Of a DNA stretch of 64,000 bases, positions 18,212 through 26,262 are shown piece after piece (position 1 is the first letter of the stretch; the number at the start of each line of letters is the position of its first letter). The notes under the pieces were generated by a model. It did no database searches, was not told the origin of the DNA, and saw only the letters and a program-made list of their open reading frames with translations. Origin of the DNA: Ferruginibacter sp050611725 (GTDB lineage Bacteria; Bacteroidota; Bacteroidia; Chitinophagales; Chitinophagaceae); contig NZ_JBODJB010000001.1 in NCBI RefSeq assembly GCF_050611725.1, forward strand, positions 1,922,001 through 1,986,000, in the 5' to 3' direction. Made by a program: the position numbers and the translations under genes.

Positions 18212-18236
18212 ACAAAATTGAAATTATTACCACTCC

Positions 18237-18758
18237 GTGAAAGAAATTTTATCTCATTCGGCATTTAAAACGCAGGTAGAAAACCTTGCAGATGCAATAG
18301 TAAAACAACATAAAGATATTTCTAATGTAGTGTTTGTTGGTATTCAACAAGGAGGTGTTTTACTGGCAGATGATATTATCTCAACAGTACAAAATAAACT
18401 ATCAATTCCATCGATCAATTACGGACAACTCGATATTACTTTTTACAGAGACGATATTCGTAATGAAATACTGGCACCGGATGTGATGCACATTCCATTT
18501 TCTATCGAAAATAAAATTGTGATACTGATCGATGATGTGCTATTTACAGGCAGAACCATTAAAGCTGCTTTGGATGCATTGATCGATTTAGGTAGACCCG
18601 AAAAAATTGAACTTTGTGTGTTGATAGATCGTAAAGAACATCGTCAGTTTCCAATACAAGCAGATTTTGCAGGAGTTGAGGTAAAAACTGAAAAAACTGA
18701 TAAAATAAAGTTACAAAAAGATAATAATGGAAATAAAAATGTAGTGCTTATAAACTAA
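18237..18758 (+). CDS. pyrR: PyrR-like phosphoribosyltransferase / pyrimidine regulator
   Basis: A 173-residue type I phosphoribosyltransferase. The PRPP-binding motif VILIDDVLFTGRTIKAALDAL lies near residues 97-117, and SNVVFVGIQQGGVLLADDI near residues 29-47 is typical of PyrR. Homologues bind pyr mRNA leaders and/or act as uracil phosphoribosyltransferases. The start appears to be GTG at 18237, giving MKEIL, as in relatives. pyrB follows after 26 bases, so the two form a pyrimidine unit. The short leader argues against classical attenuation at this site, so the regulatory role is inferred from the family only. Confidence 0.9.
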   Translation: MKEILSHSAFKTQVENLADAIVKQHKDISNVVFVGIQQGGVLLADDIISTVQNKLSIPSINYGQLDITFYRDDIRNEILAPDVMHIPFSIENKIVILIDDVLFTGRTIKAALDALIDLGRPEKIELCVLIDRKEHRQFPIQADFAGVEVKTEKTDKIKLQKDNNGNKNVVLIN

Positions 18759-18784
18759 TTATTTTACTATAACTTCGCTCTTTA

Positions 18785-19711
18785 ATGCAACTATCTACTA
18801 AACATCTACTAGGCATTAAAGACCTTACTCCTCAGGACATTTCACTTATTTTATCAACGGCAACACAATTCAAAGAAGTATTACAACGGCCTGTAAAAAA
18901 AGTTCCATCACTTCGTGAAGTAACTATTGTAAATTTATTTTACGAGAACAGTACCCGTACAAGAATATCATTTGAGTTAGCAGAAAAAAGATTGAGTGCC
19001 GATACTGTTAACTTTGCTGTTTCAGGATCTTCTGCCGCTAAGGGAGAAACTTTGCTGGATACTGTAAATAATATCTTGTCTATGAAAGTAGATATGGTAG
19101 TAATGCGGCACAGTGCAAGTGGAGCTCCGCATTTCTTAGCGAAACATATTCCTGCAGCCATTGTAAATGCCGGTGATGGTATCAACGAACATCCCACACA
19201 AGCTTTACTCGATGCATTTTCAATTCAGGAAAAGCTCGGAACACTGGAGGGTAAAAAAATTGTTTTAATTGGCGATATCATGCATTCAAGAGTTGCACTC
19301 AGCAATATTTATTTACTGAAGAAAATGGGAGCAGAGGTAATGGTTGCAGGTCCGCCTACACTGATACCTAAATACATCAGTGAGGCCTTGAATGTAAAGG
19401 TTGAGTACAATTTAAAAAAGGCACTTGAATGGTGTGATGTAGCCAATGTGCTGCGTATTCAGTTAGAACGTCAGAATCAGGTATTGTTTTCTTCTCTTAG
19501 AGAATATAATTTAGCCTATGGCGTTAGCAGAAAACTGTTGGATGGATTAGGTAAAGAAATAGTGATTATGCACCCCGGCCCCATCAACAGAGGCGTAGAA
19601 ATTGACAGCGATGTAGCAGATAGCCAACAATCCATTATCTTGCAACAGGTAGAAAATGGTGTGGCGGTGAGAATGGCTGTGTTGTATCTGCTGGCTGGAA
19701 ACAAAAACTAA
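18785..19711 (+). CDS. pyrB: Aspartate carbamoyltransferase, catalytic chain
   Basis: This enzyme joins carbamoyl phosphate and aspartate to N-carbamoyl-aspartate, the committed step of pyrimidine synthesis. At 308 residues it has normal length. The carbamoyl-phosphate site FYENSTRTRISFELA is near residues 50-64, the HPTQALLDAFSI block near residues 136-147, and the aspartate-side HPGPINRG near residues 263-270. It is co-oriented with pyrR just upstream. No regulatory-chain gene (pyrI) is adjacent, which fits a PyrR-linked, PyrI-free arrangement. Confidence 0.95.
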   Translation: MQLSTKHLLGIKDLTPQDISLILSTATQFKEVLQRPVKKVPSLREVTIVNLFYENSTRTRISFELAEKRLSADTVNFAVSGSSAAKGETLLDTVNNILSMKVDMVVMRHSASGAPHFLAKHIPAAIVNAGDGINEHPTQALLDAFSIQEKLGTLEGKKIVLIGDIMHSRVALSNIYLLKKMGAEVMVAGPPTLIPKYISEALNVKVEYNLKKALEWCDVANVLRIQLERQNQVLFSSLREYNLAYGVSRKLLDGLGKEIVIMHPGPINRGVEIDSDVADSQQSIILQQVENGVAVRMAVLYLLAGNKN

Positions 19712-19826
19712 TTGATTTGGCAATTTGAAGATTTGAAAATTTGGAGATTCAAAAAACTCTTCAAGTCAAACATCTCCAAATTTCCAAATTTCCAAATTTT
19801 CAAATTTTCAAATTTTCAAATTAGCA
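19712..19826. repeat. Intergenic hairpin made of AAATTTCC/GGAAATTT words
   Basis: Degenerate ATTTGAAG/ATTTGGAG units on the left pair with CCAAATTT and CAAATTTT units on the right. The perfect core is AAATTTGGAGAT (19737-19748) with its complement at 19772-19783, enclosing a 23-base loop. It lies between pyrB and coaD. A frame running through it in phase with coaD is low-complexity and is not taken as coding. Confidence 0.7.
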
Positions 19827-19828
19827 TT

Positions 19829-20299
19829 ATGGCGAGAGTTTGCTTATTCCCCGGAACCTTTGACCCTGTTACGTTAGGTCATATTGATATTATCAATAGA
19901 GCTTTGCCTTTATTTGATAAATTGATCATCGGTATAGGACGTAATGTAAACAAAACACCAATGTTCAGCGAAGAACAAAGATTGCAATGGGTGAAAGATA
20001 TTTATAAAGATCAGCCGAAAGTAGATGCGGTATTGTATGACGGTCTAACAGTAAATTGTTGCAAAAGTGTAGGCGCCAATTTTATTTTGAGAGGTATTCG
20101 TTATGTAAACGATTTTGAATATGAAAAAGCGATAGCGGATATGAACAGAAGCATCGAAGGCCATATTGAAACCATATTTCTTACCTGCTTACCACAGTTC
20201 ACTTCAGTAGCATCTACACTTGTACGTGATGTATATAAAAATGGCGGCGACGTTTCGCAATTCTTACCTGAAGTTGTCAATCAGTCCATCAAAAAATAA
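19829..20299 (+). CDS. coaD: Pantetheine-phosphate adenylyltransferase
   Basis: This enzyme adds AMP to 4'-phosphopantetheine to give dephospho-CoA, the penultimate step of coenzyme A synthesis. The start is set at ATG 19829, giving a 156-residue protein that begins MARVCLFPGTFDPVTLGH, the standard N-terminus with the nucleotidyl-transferase GTFDPxTxGH motif. A longer frame from 19712 would add 39 low-complexity residues from the upstream repeat and is rejected. RGIRYVNDFEYE near residues 90-101 and the STLVRDVYKNGGDVSQFLP ending also match the family. It overlaps nothing and is followed after 5 bases by the thioesterase gene. Confidence 0.95.
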   Translation: MARVCLFPGTFDPVTLGHIDIINRALPLFDKLIIGIGRNVNKTPMFSEEQRLQWVKDIYKDQPKVDAVLYDGLTVNCCKSVGANFILRGIRYVNDFEYEKAIADMNRSIEGHIETIFLTCLPQFTSVASTLVRDVYKNGGDVSQFLPEVVNQSIKK

Positions 20300-20304
20300 G
20301 TACT

Positions 20305-20736
20305 ATGTCTATTTGGTTTAATAAGCATTTACGTTTGCAAGATCTTACACCAATGTTAGAAGGCACAATGTCTGAACATTTAGGCATGGAGTTTATAGAA
20401 ATGGGAGATGATTTTCTGAAAATGAAAATGCCGGTAGATAACAGAACCAAACAGCCTTATGGTTTGTTACATGGCGGAGCAAGTTGTACATTGTCTGAAA
20501 CAGTTGGTAGCGTAGCTGCACATTTGGTTGTTGATTCTAACAAATTTAGCTGCGTTGGTCTTGAGATCAATGCAAATCATATACGTAGTGCAAGGCAAGG
20601 ATATGTCACTGCGATTGCAACACCTTTACACCTAGGAACCAATACACATGTTTGGGATGTGAAAATATCTGACGATGCAGAAAAACTTATTTGCATCAGC
20701 AGATTAACGATTGCCGTATTAAGAAAAGCACTATAG
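20305..20736 (+). CDS. Hotdog-fold thioesterase (PaaI/YdiI-like)
   Basis: A 143-residue protein of the hotdog thioesterase superfamily, expected to hydrolyse an aromatic or acyl CoA thioester. The catalytic-loop pattern QPYGLLHGGASCTLSETVGS lies near residues 50-69. The H-G-G followed by an acidic residue (E66) is the usual arrangement. ANHIRSARQGYVTAIATPLHLG is the second conserved strand set. It starts 5 bases after coaD. Homologues in menaquinone-making bacteria include the DHNA-CoA thioesterase, but this genome seems to use the futalosine route, so the substrate is left open. Confidence 0.85.
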   Translation: MSIWFNKHLRLQDLTPMLEGTMSEHLGMEFIEMGDDFLKMKMPVDNRTKQPYGLLHGGASCTLSETVGSVAAHLVVDSNKFSCVGLEINANHIRSARQGYVTAIATPLHLGTNTHVWDVKISDDAEKLICISRLTIAVLRKAL

Positions 20737-20740
20737 TTTA

Positions 20741-21367
20741 TTATTTGCCAAAATATATATTCAAAACATCTTTAATGGAGGGGTAGGTATTTTTCATTGG
20801 TTCATCAATTGCATTTGCACTTACCCATTTTATTTCGGAAATATCTTCTTCTACTTGTGGTTTTATGCTTTGTTTAGTTGGACAGGTCATATAATACCAA
20901 TGTGTGGTTTTTAGAAAATGTTTGCCATAGGCATTGTAAGTATGATAGGTTTCGCCTAATTTTTTCTTAAGTGTGATATTGGTAACACCGGTTTCTTCTT
21001 CAACCTCCCTTACGGCACATTCCTCTATCTTTTCGCCTTCTTCTACCTTGCCTTTTGGAAGGTCCCATTTCTTCAAACGATATATAAACAATAATTTGTT
21101 GTCTTCATTTTCGACAATGCCACCGGCAGCTTCAATTAAAGTAAAATGTTTGAAAAGAGATTTTTTTAACTTGTCCAATTCAGGATATAATAACACACCG
21201 GCATGAAATTCTTCTTTCTTGATCTCATGCAGCATTGCATTGATTGCATTGGTAGAAATTTCATCAACCAAAACCGCATCCGGATGATGCAGTATCTCTT
21301 TTAAATTACTGTCGAGTTCGTTACAGAGGTAAAGCGGTTTATCTCCAAAATATATTTTAATGTACAT
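20741..21367 (-). CDS. NUDIX hydrolase
   Basis: A 208-residue protein whose second half is a NUDIX domain. The NUDIX box starts at GKVEEGEKIEECAVREVEEE and continues with TG, giving the Gx5Ex7REUxEExG pattern near residues 105-127. It is preceded by KLLFIYRLKKWDLPKG. The first 65 residues form an N-terminal extension conserved in some Bacteroidota NUDIX proteins. Such enzymes hydrolyse nucleoside-diphosphate-linked compounds; the exact substrate cannot be read from sequence. It is convergent with the thioesterase gene (4 bases apart) and divergent from pyrE. Confidence 0.88.
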   Translation of the reverse strand: MYIKIYFGDKPLYLCNELDSNLKEILHHPDAVLVDEISTNAINAMLHEIKKEEFHAGVLLYPELDKLKKSLFKHFTLIEAAGGIVENEDNKLLFIYRLKKWDLPKGKVEEGEKIEECAVREVEEETGVTNITLKKKLGETYHTYNAYGKHFLKTTHWYYMTCPTKQSIKPQVEEDISEIKWVSANAIDEPMKNTYPSIKDVLNIYFGK

Positions 21368-21411
21368 AGATGAGCCGAGTTAGAATATTTAAACAAACTT
21401 TCCACTTATGG

Positions 21412-21440
21412 TTTGCAGCATGGTGCTTTATTTAATTTTG
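21412..21440 (+). promoter_or_regulatory. Promoter of pyrE (-33 TTTG, -7 TAATTTTG)
   Basis: TTTG at 21412-21415 and TAATTTTG at 21433-21440 are separated by 17 bases. They match the two Bacteroidota promoter boxes, with the -7 box ending five bases before the pyrE ATG at 21446. The mRNA would be nearly leaderless. Confidence 0.65.
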
Positions 21441-21445
21441 CACCC

Positions 21446-22075
21446 ATGACCAACGAAAAAGCTGTAGCTGAAAAACTTCTACAAATTAATGCAATAAAAT
21501 TAAGTCCGCAACAACCATTTACCTGGGCCAGCGGTTGGAAGAGTCCTATTTATTGCGATAATCGTAAGGTATTGTCTTTTCCCTTTATACGGGACTTTAT
21601 TAAAAGTGAAATGTGCAATGTCATTTTCCAGAAATTCCCCGATGCTGATATATTGGCCGGAGTTGCTACTGCAGGGATAGCCTGGGGGGCAATGGCAGCA
21701 GATCAACTAAAGCTTCCCTATATCTATGTACGTCCAAAACCTAAAGAGCATGGGTTAGGTAATCAGATCGAAGGATTTTATGAACAGAGCCAAAAGGTAG
21801 TAGTGGTAGAAGATCTTATATCAACCGGTAAAAGTAGTTTGGAAGTTGTAGAAGTACTCCGCAAGGCCGGATTGGAGGTTGTGGGTATGGTCTCTATCTT
21901 TACTTATGGATTTGATGTAGCCGATAAGGCTTTCGCCAATGCTTCAGTCGAATATAGGTCACTTACCAATTACTCAACTTTAATTGAGTTGGCAATCGAA
22001 AAAGGGATCGTTTCTGATACGCAGCAAAGTACACTTTTGGAGTGGAGTAAGCATCCCTCAACCTGGGGAGTATAA
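21446..22075 (+). CDS. pyrE: Orotate phosphoribosyltransferase
   Basis: This enzyme attaches orotate to PRPP, giving orotidine 5'-phosphate. The start is taken at ATG 21446 (MTNEKAVAEKLLQINAIKL), because the alternative upstream start lies inside the promoter boxes. The product has 209 residues. FTWASGWKSPIYCDNRKVLSFP near residues 25-46 is the orotate-binding region, and VVVVEDLISTGKSSLEVVE near residues 115-133 is the PRPP-binding loop. It is separate from pyrR-pyrB and has its own promoter. Confidence 0.95.
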   Translation: MTNEKAVAEKLLQINAIKLSPQQPFTWASGWKSPIYCDNRKVLSFPFIRDFIKSEMCNVIFQKFPDADILAGVATAGIAWGAMAADQLKLPYIYVRPKPKEHGLGNQIEGFYEQSQKVVVVEDLISTGKSSLEVVEVLRKAGLEVVGMVSIFTYGFDVADKAFANASVEYRSLTNYSTLIELAIEKGIVSDTQQSTLLEWSKHPSTWGV

Positions 22076-22078
22076 GCC

Positions 22079-22543
22079 TTAAAAAAGGTCCACAGAATGC
22101 TTCCCGGAGTAGTCAACTTCGAAGCTTTTAAAGACGTTCATTTTACCCACTTTTACGGTGCCTACTACACGAACCATCACCTCTTTTTTAAAGGCTGTAT
22201 TCAACGCATTTTTGAATAGGTTTTTCATGTCTACATCCACCTTAACCGGTAAAGAAAACTCCCTTTTTTTGGGGATGGTAATTTGGTACTCCTGAGAGGT
22301 ATGCCCCAAATATGTAGAATCTATATATATATCAAGATCTGTTCTTTTCAGTTGTAATCCAAAATTATTTGGGTTGTAATAAACCAGATCCATTTTGATT
22401 GCGGCAGAGGAGAGGCCCATCTTTTCCACAGTAAAATTCTCGAAATCCCTATACTCAAGTTCCTTCGGAGTACCACATGAAATCAGCAAGTTTGTCAGTA
22501 TTACTAAAAAGGCAAGTAGAGTAGGCTTAATAAGTTTCATCAA
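22079..22543 (-). CDS. Lipoprotein with a LEA type 2 domain
   Basis: A 154-residue protein with a lipoprotein signal peptide; the lipobox LLISC puts the modified cysteine at C23. The rest has the pattern of a LEA14-like (water stress and hypersensitive response) beta-sandwich: LSSAAIKMDLVYYNPNNFGLQLKRTDLDIYIDS and then LPVKVDVDMKNLF. Such proteins are attached to the membrane on the periplasmic side; the role is unknown. Its stop is 3 bases past the convergent pyrE stop. Confidence 0.8.
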   Translation of the reverse strand: MMKLIKPTLLAFLVILTNLLISCGTPKELEYRDFENFTVEKMGLSSAAIKMDLVYYNPNNFGLQLKRTDLDIYIDSTYLGHTSQEYQITIPKKREFSLPVKVDVDMKNLFKNALNTAFKKEVMVRVVGTVKVGKMNVFKSFEVDYSGKHSVDLF

Positions 22544-23251
22544 AGTGAATTTTGAGTAGTTAGCAGTGGGAGATAATAGTTTTTCTTATAGTCGCCCTTA
22601 TCTGCTTCACAAATGTACCCCAATAATTTTAGCAAATTGTATTTTTTGATTAAAATTTTCATAATAATTCAATGCTAATTTAATTAGGTGTATATGTTTT
22701 TTATAAACTATTTGTTATTAATTATTTATGACGGCTATATTAAATAAAAACTAAAAAATATTTATATCTTTTAGGAGGAGTTTGATTGACTTTTTTGTAA
22801 TAGATGATCAATGCTGATTTTAATTATAAATTTTACAAAATAATATTGATTACTAATAGTTTATAAAATTTATTTAAAATTAAATTTCGTTTATAATAAC
22901 TTATTGTCATTAAGCTAATATAATCGCCTTGCTTTGGCACAAAAATCAAAAGAACTTTCGGGATGGCTTGGTTGACCTGATTGATAAATTAGCTTTGAAC
23001 GCTTGCAGCTTTTTGGTCGTTTTCCCTTGCTCAACAAAAATAGGAAAAAATGTCATACAAAAATCATTCTAGTATTTTGTACAAAAATTGGTTATTTCGT
23101 TTTTAATGGCCGGTCATTCTGCCTTATTTGGGTATAAATATATACCCTCATTTTTGGGGAGGTGCTTCAAACTATCTACTTTACAGAAGCACTGATTTTA
23201 AGAAAGATTTGCTGAAAAGCACCTTACTTTATACATAAAAAATATTTATAT
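22544..23251. other. AT-rich 708-base gap without a gene
   Basis: No supported frame or RNA gene is seen. The first 400 bases are very A/T-rich. Nearer the gene at 23252 there is an operator-like inverted repeat (23130-23147) and GGTGCTT (about 23161-23167) with its complement AAGCACC (about 23216-23222). This is probably a long regulatory region for the following two genes. Confidence 0.5.
23130..23147. promoter_or_regulatory. Operator-like inverted repeat GGGTATA-N4-TATACCC
   Basis: Two perfect 7-base half-sites spaced by four bases lie about 105 bases upstream of the secreted-protein gene at 23252. The symmetry suits a dimeric transcription regulator. No regulator can be named. Confidence 0.4.
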
Positions 23252-23617
23252 ATGAAAAGAAGCACCTTCCTTTTATTTTTGGTTTTTGGATTTCAGCTTG
23301 CCTCGGCACAGAAAATTCCCAGCCTTTATTACCACGGAAACGACCGTAAAAAAACTAAACATTCGCTGGTCATTTTATCCAGGAATTCTACCACCACTTT
23401 TGTAAGTTTTTGTAACAAAGAATTAGCGCAGATCTGGCGTAAAAAATCACCACAAGAGATCAATACAACTTACAGGTCAAAACCCAATATTTCAAGCTTT
23501 AGTTATAACAGTAAGACCGGCATGGTGAAATTAGCCGCTCCTTCCGGCCTCATCAAGGAAATGCTGAAAAGAGAATTTGAATTTTCAGATAAAGAGCTAA
23601 CAGCCAAAGGATTATGA
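23252..23617 (+). CDS. Small secreted protein, unknown function
   Basis: A 121-residue protein with a signal peptide (MKRSTFLLFLVFGFQLASA, cleaved before QK). The mature part is basic and contains NDRKKTKHSLVILSRNSTTTF and ELAQIWRKKSPQEINTTY; I recognise no family. Its stop codon overlaps a possible upstream start of the next gene (ATGA at 23614), suggesting coupled translation with the T9SS protein that follows. A role in handling or displaying that protein is speculation from position only. Confidence 0.7.
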   Translation: MKRSTFLLFLVFGFQLASAQKIPSLYYHGNDRKKTKHSLVILSRNSTTTFVSFCNKELAQIWRKKSPQEINTTYRSKPNISSFSYNSKTGMVKLAAPSGLIKEMLKREFEFSDKELTAKGL

Positions 23618-23640
23618 TCTTACTTTCAAAACAAACCATT

Positions 23641-26253
23641 ATGCTTAAAAAATTACCCATTATACTTAGCTTAACAGCTTTTAGCCTGTTCTCAGGGCCT
23701 TTAAAAGCCCAAAATGGCTCAGACGAACCCTGCGGTGCACCTACTTTAACTGTAAATCCGCTTGGTTCGGCTTGTTCAACCATTGTTTCAGCCACCATCA
23801 ATGATGTTCCAAACCATACTTATACCAATTCAATTTCCGGTTCGGCCGGTGTTACTTTACCGGCAGTTGACTGTAATTTTTTCGACGAAACGACAAATGA
23901 TTGGTGGTATAAAATCGTCGTACCGGCATCGGGTTATCTAAGTGTTGATCTTACCGAAAATTCTAACAGTACCTATTTCGACTGGGTAATGTATACGGCT
24001 TCTTCAACTACCTGTACAGGATCGGTTTTTACCGAGATCATACACAGTAATCAATGTATTCCTGATGGGGAGGTGCCTGTTACAACAGGAATTGGCCCGT
24101 TGATACCAGGTACGGTTGTTTATTTAAGGATGTGGCGTGAGGCTGACTATACTCAGGACGCCATCAGAGATTACGAGTTATGTGTGAACGAAGCCGGTCC
24201 ACCGCCAACAGATTGCCCGACTCCAATTGCTCCTGCAAATAACTCAACAATCGGGGCTTTTCCGGCAACATTTACCTGGTCTACCGTTGGAGATGCTTTG
24301 TCTTATGGTATCTATTTAAAAGACGTAACCAATGGTGGGGCTTTTGAATATGTTGGGTCGGTAATCGGCACTAGTGCCAGTTTAGGTGGAGGTTTAAGTT
24401 ATTCTACTACCTATCAGTGGTATGTGGTTCCGCTCAATGCCGCAGGTATTGGTAATTATAGTTGCAACACTACTTACACTTTTAAAACACCGGGGCCGCC
24501 ACCTGCGGCTACCTGTGCTACAGCTACACAAATTTGTTCGCCATTTTCATTTTCTTCAGGGGTAGATCAGCCTGAAGATGGAGGTGGGGTCAATACAGAT
24601 TACGGGTGCTTATCAACCGCCCCTAATCCGGAATATCATTGGGTAAAAATTACTTCAAACGGAAATATCCGCTGGCATATTGAAAGTACACCCGATGCTT
24701 TACAGGATGTTGATTATGCTATCTGGGGGCCTTTCACCGGTATAATCCCAACGATACCAACCTGTGGTATTGCCACAAGCGGCGGCAATGGTTTTGCCTG
24801 CGGATCGAGTTTAGGAGCACCTAAGGTCTGCGATTATTCAACAGATAATGGCGGAGATGTAATTATTAATAATGCCAAAGCAGGAGAATATTATGTGATA
24901 CTCGTTACCAATTTCGAGAATACACCATCTACTATTACCATTACTAATAATAGCGGCAGTACTGCCGGAATTGAATGCCCTTGTTTGGTGAACGAACTTA
25001 CGATCATCCCTAACGCAGATTGTAATAATAATATTTACAGTGTAGACTATGAAGTGCTTTTTAATAACCCTCCGGCTACGGGAACACTTACTATTACTGA
25101 CGGTGAGGGACACACAGCAACGATCAATGCACCATTTACTACATCTAAAACAGGCACCATAACGGGCTTAACTGCCGATGGCGGATTTCATACATTCACA
25201 GCAAATTTTTCTGCTAACAGTAATTGCAAACTTTGTACAAGTTACACTGCACCGGATCCGGCACCGGTCAATAATTCCTGTGCTGTGGGCTTGCCGTTAA
25301 GTGCTAACCAAAGTGCCGGTTCGGCATCGGGCTATACCAATAATTGTACAGGTAAAAGTGTTGGAGAGGCAAACTATTGCGGATCTCCGGCTTGCCGATC
25401 TGTATTTTACAAGATACATACTTCTGCTGCTGCAGTTGATAATGCTCTAAGCATAGATATAGATGGAGGTAATGCAGGAGATGAATTTGATTTTTGTCCG
25501 GCAGGTATAAGAGTAAGTGTGCTTACAGATTGTAATACTGCTGCGGCAATCACACCTTCCAATTGTCAGACGGTTACTGCATCAACCGCAAGTTTAACAT
25601 TCAACGGACTTTCATTGAATACAGACTATTATATTATAGTTGATCAGGCCGACTGCGCCGATGAGTCTTGTAACTGGAGTATGCGTTTCCTTGGAGTAGG
25701 TGTATTGCCTGTTACTATGGGTAGTTTTGAAGTGTTGAAAATGAATCGTTTCAATACGCTAAAATGGCTAACGGTCAATGAACAAAAAACAGATCACTTT
25801 GAAATATTACGCAGCGAAAATGGGGTCGACTATACTGTAATAGCTAACCTAACGGCTGCTAATGTACGCAATGGACATGCTTACTCTTTTAATGATGATA
25901 ACAGAAAAGAGGGCATCAATTATTATAAAATAAGGACGGTTAATAAAGATGCTACTTCCGAATTGAGTGAGATCAGAAAGGTTAATAATACAGCAGCAAC
26001 ATTCGGGTTGTCTATTGCCCCCAATCCTGCTAAAGATGATATAGCAGTAACCGTCAATAACGCAGCGAAAGGAGAGGGTAAGTTTATTATTACTGATGGT
26101 ATTGGTAGAAAATTAGCGGTAAGAGATGTAAAACTGAATGCAGGAAAGAACAACTTTACCTTCAATGTATCAACATTCAAAGCTGGCGTATTGTATATTA
26201 AATTTATTGATAGCGATGGAGTAACTGTAACTCAGCCCATTAACAAATTATAA
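23641..26253 (+). CDS. Secreted multi-domain protein with T9SS type A sorting domain
   Basis: The start is placed at ATG 23641, which begins a clean signal peptide (MLKKLPIILSLTAFSLFSG, cleaved after KAQ); an ATG at 23614 overlapping the upstream stop is possible. The protein has 870 residues. It carries several cysteine-rich beta-sandwich domains with acidic/aromatic patterns (FDETTNDWWYKIVVPASGYL near residues 77-96), an Fn3-like stretch (FPATFTWSTVGDALSYGIYL) and another repeat of the first type near residues 560-690. The C-terminus (SIAPNPAKDDIAVTV...GVLYIKF) is a type A sorting domain that directs export through T9SS and attachment or release at the surface. Likely an adhesin or carbohydrate-binding surface protein. 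Confidence 0.85.
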   Translation: MLKKLPIILSLTAFSLFSGPLKAQNGSDEPCGAPTLTVNPLGSACSTIVSATINDVPNHTYTNSISGSAGVTLPAVDCNFFDETTNDWWYKIVVPASGYLSVDLTENSNSTYFDWVMYTASSTTCTGSVFTEIIHSNQCIPDGEVPVTTGIGPLIPGTVVYLRMWREADYTQDAIRDYELCVNEAGPPPTDCPTPIAPANNSTIGAFPATFTWSTVGDALSYGIYLKDVTNGGAFEYVGSVIGTSASLGGGLSYSTTYQWYVVPLNAAGIGNYSCNTTYTFKTPGPPPAATCATATQICSPFSFSSGVDQPEDGGGVNTDYGCLSTAPNPEYHWVKITSNGNIRWHIESTPDALQDVDYAIWGPFTGIIPTIPTCGIATSGGNGFACGSSLGAPKVCDYSTDNGGDVIINNAKAGEYYVILVTNFENTPSTITITNNSGSTAGIECPCLVNELTIIPNADCNNNIYSVDYEVLFNNPPATGTLTITDGEGHTATINAPFTTSKTGTITGLTADGGFHTFTANFSANSNCKLCTSYTAPDPAPVNNSCAVGLPLSANQSAGSASGYTNNCTGKSVGEANYCGSPACRSVFYKIHTSAAAVDNALSIDIDGGNAGDEFDFCPAGIRVSVLTDCNTAAAITPSNCQTVTASTASLTFNGLSLNTDYYIIVDQADCADESCNWSMRFLGVGVLPVTMGSFEVLKMNRFNTLKWLTVNEQKTDHFEILRSENGVDYTVIANLTAANVRNGHAYSFNDDNRKEGINYYKIRTVNKDATSELSEIRKVNNTAATFGLSIAPNPAKDDIAVTVNNAAKGEGKFIITDGIGRKLAVRDVKLNAGKNNFTFNVSTFKAGVLYIKFIDSDGVTVTQPINKL

Positions 26254-26262
26254 CAAGATGCT

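Noticed and set aside
19712..19828. In-frame 39-residue extension of coaD
   Set aside because: It is low-complexity translation of an intergenic hairpin; the conserved CoaD N-terminus begins at 19829.
22544..23251. Possible small RNA or tRNA in the long AT-rich gap
   Set aside because: No tRNA T-loop motif, no terminator-type stem with T-tract and no conserved RNA motif was found.
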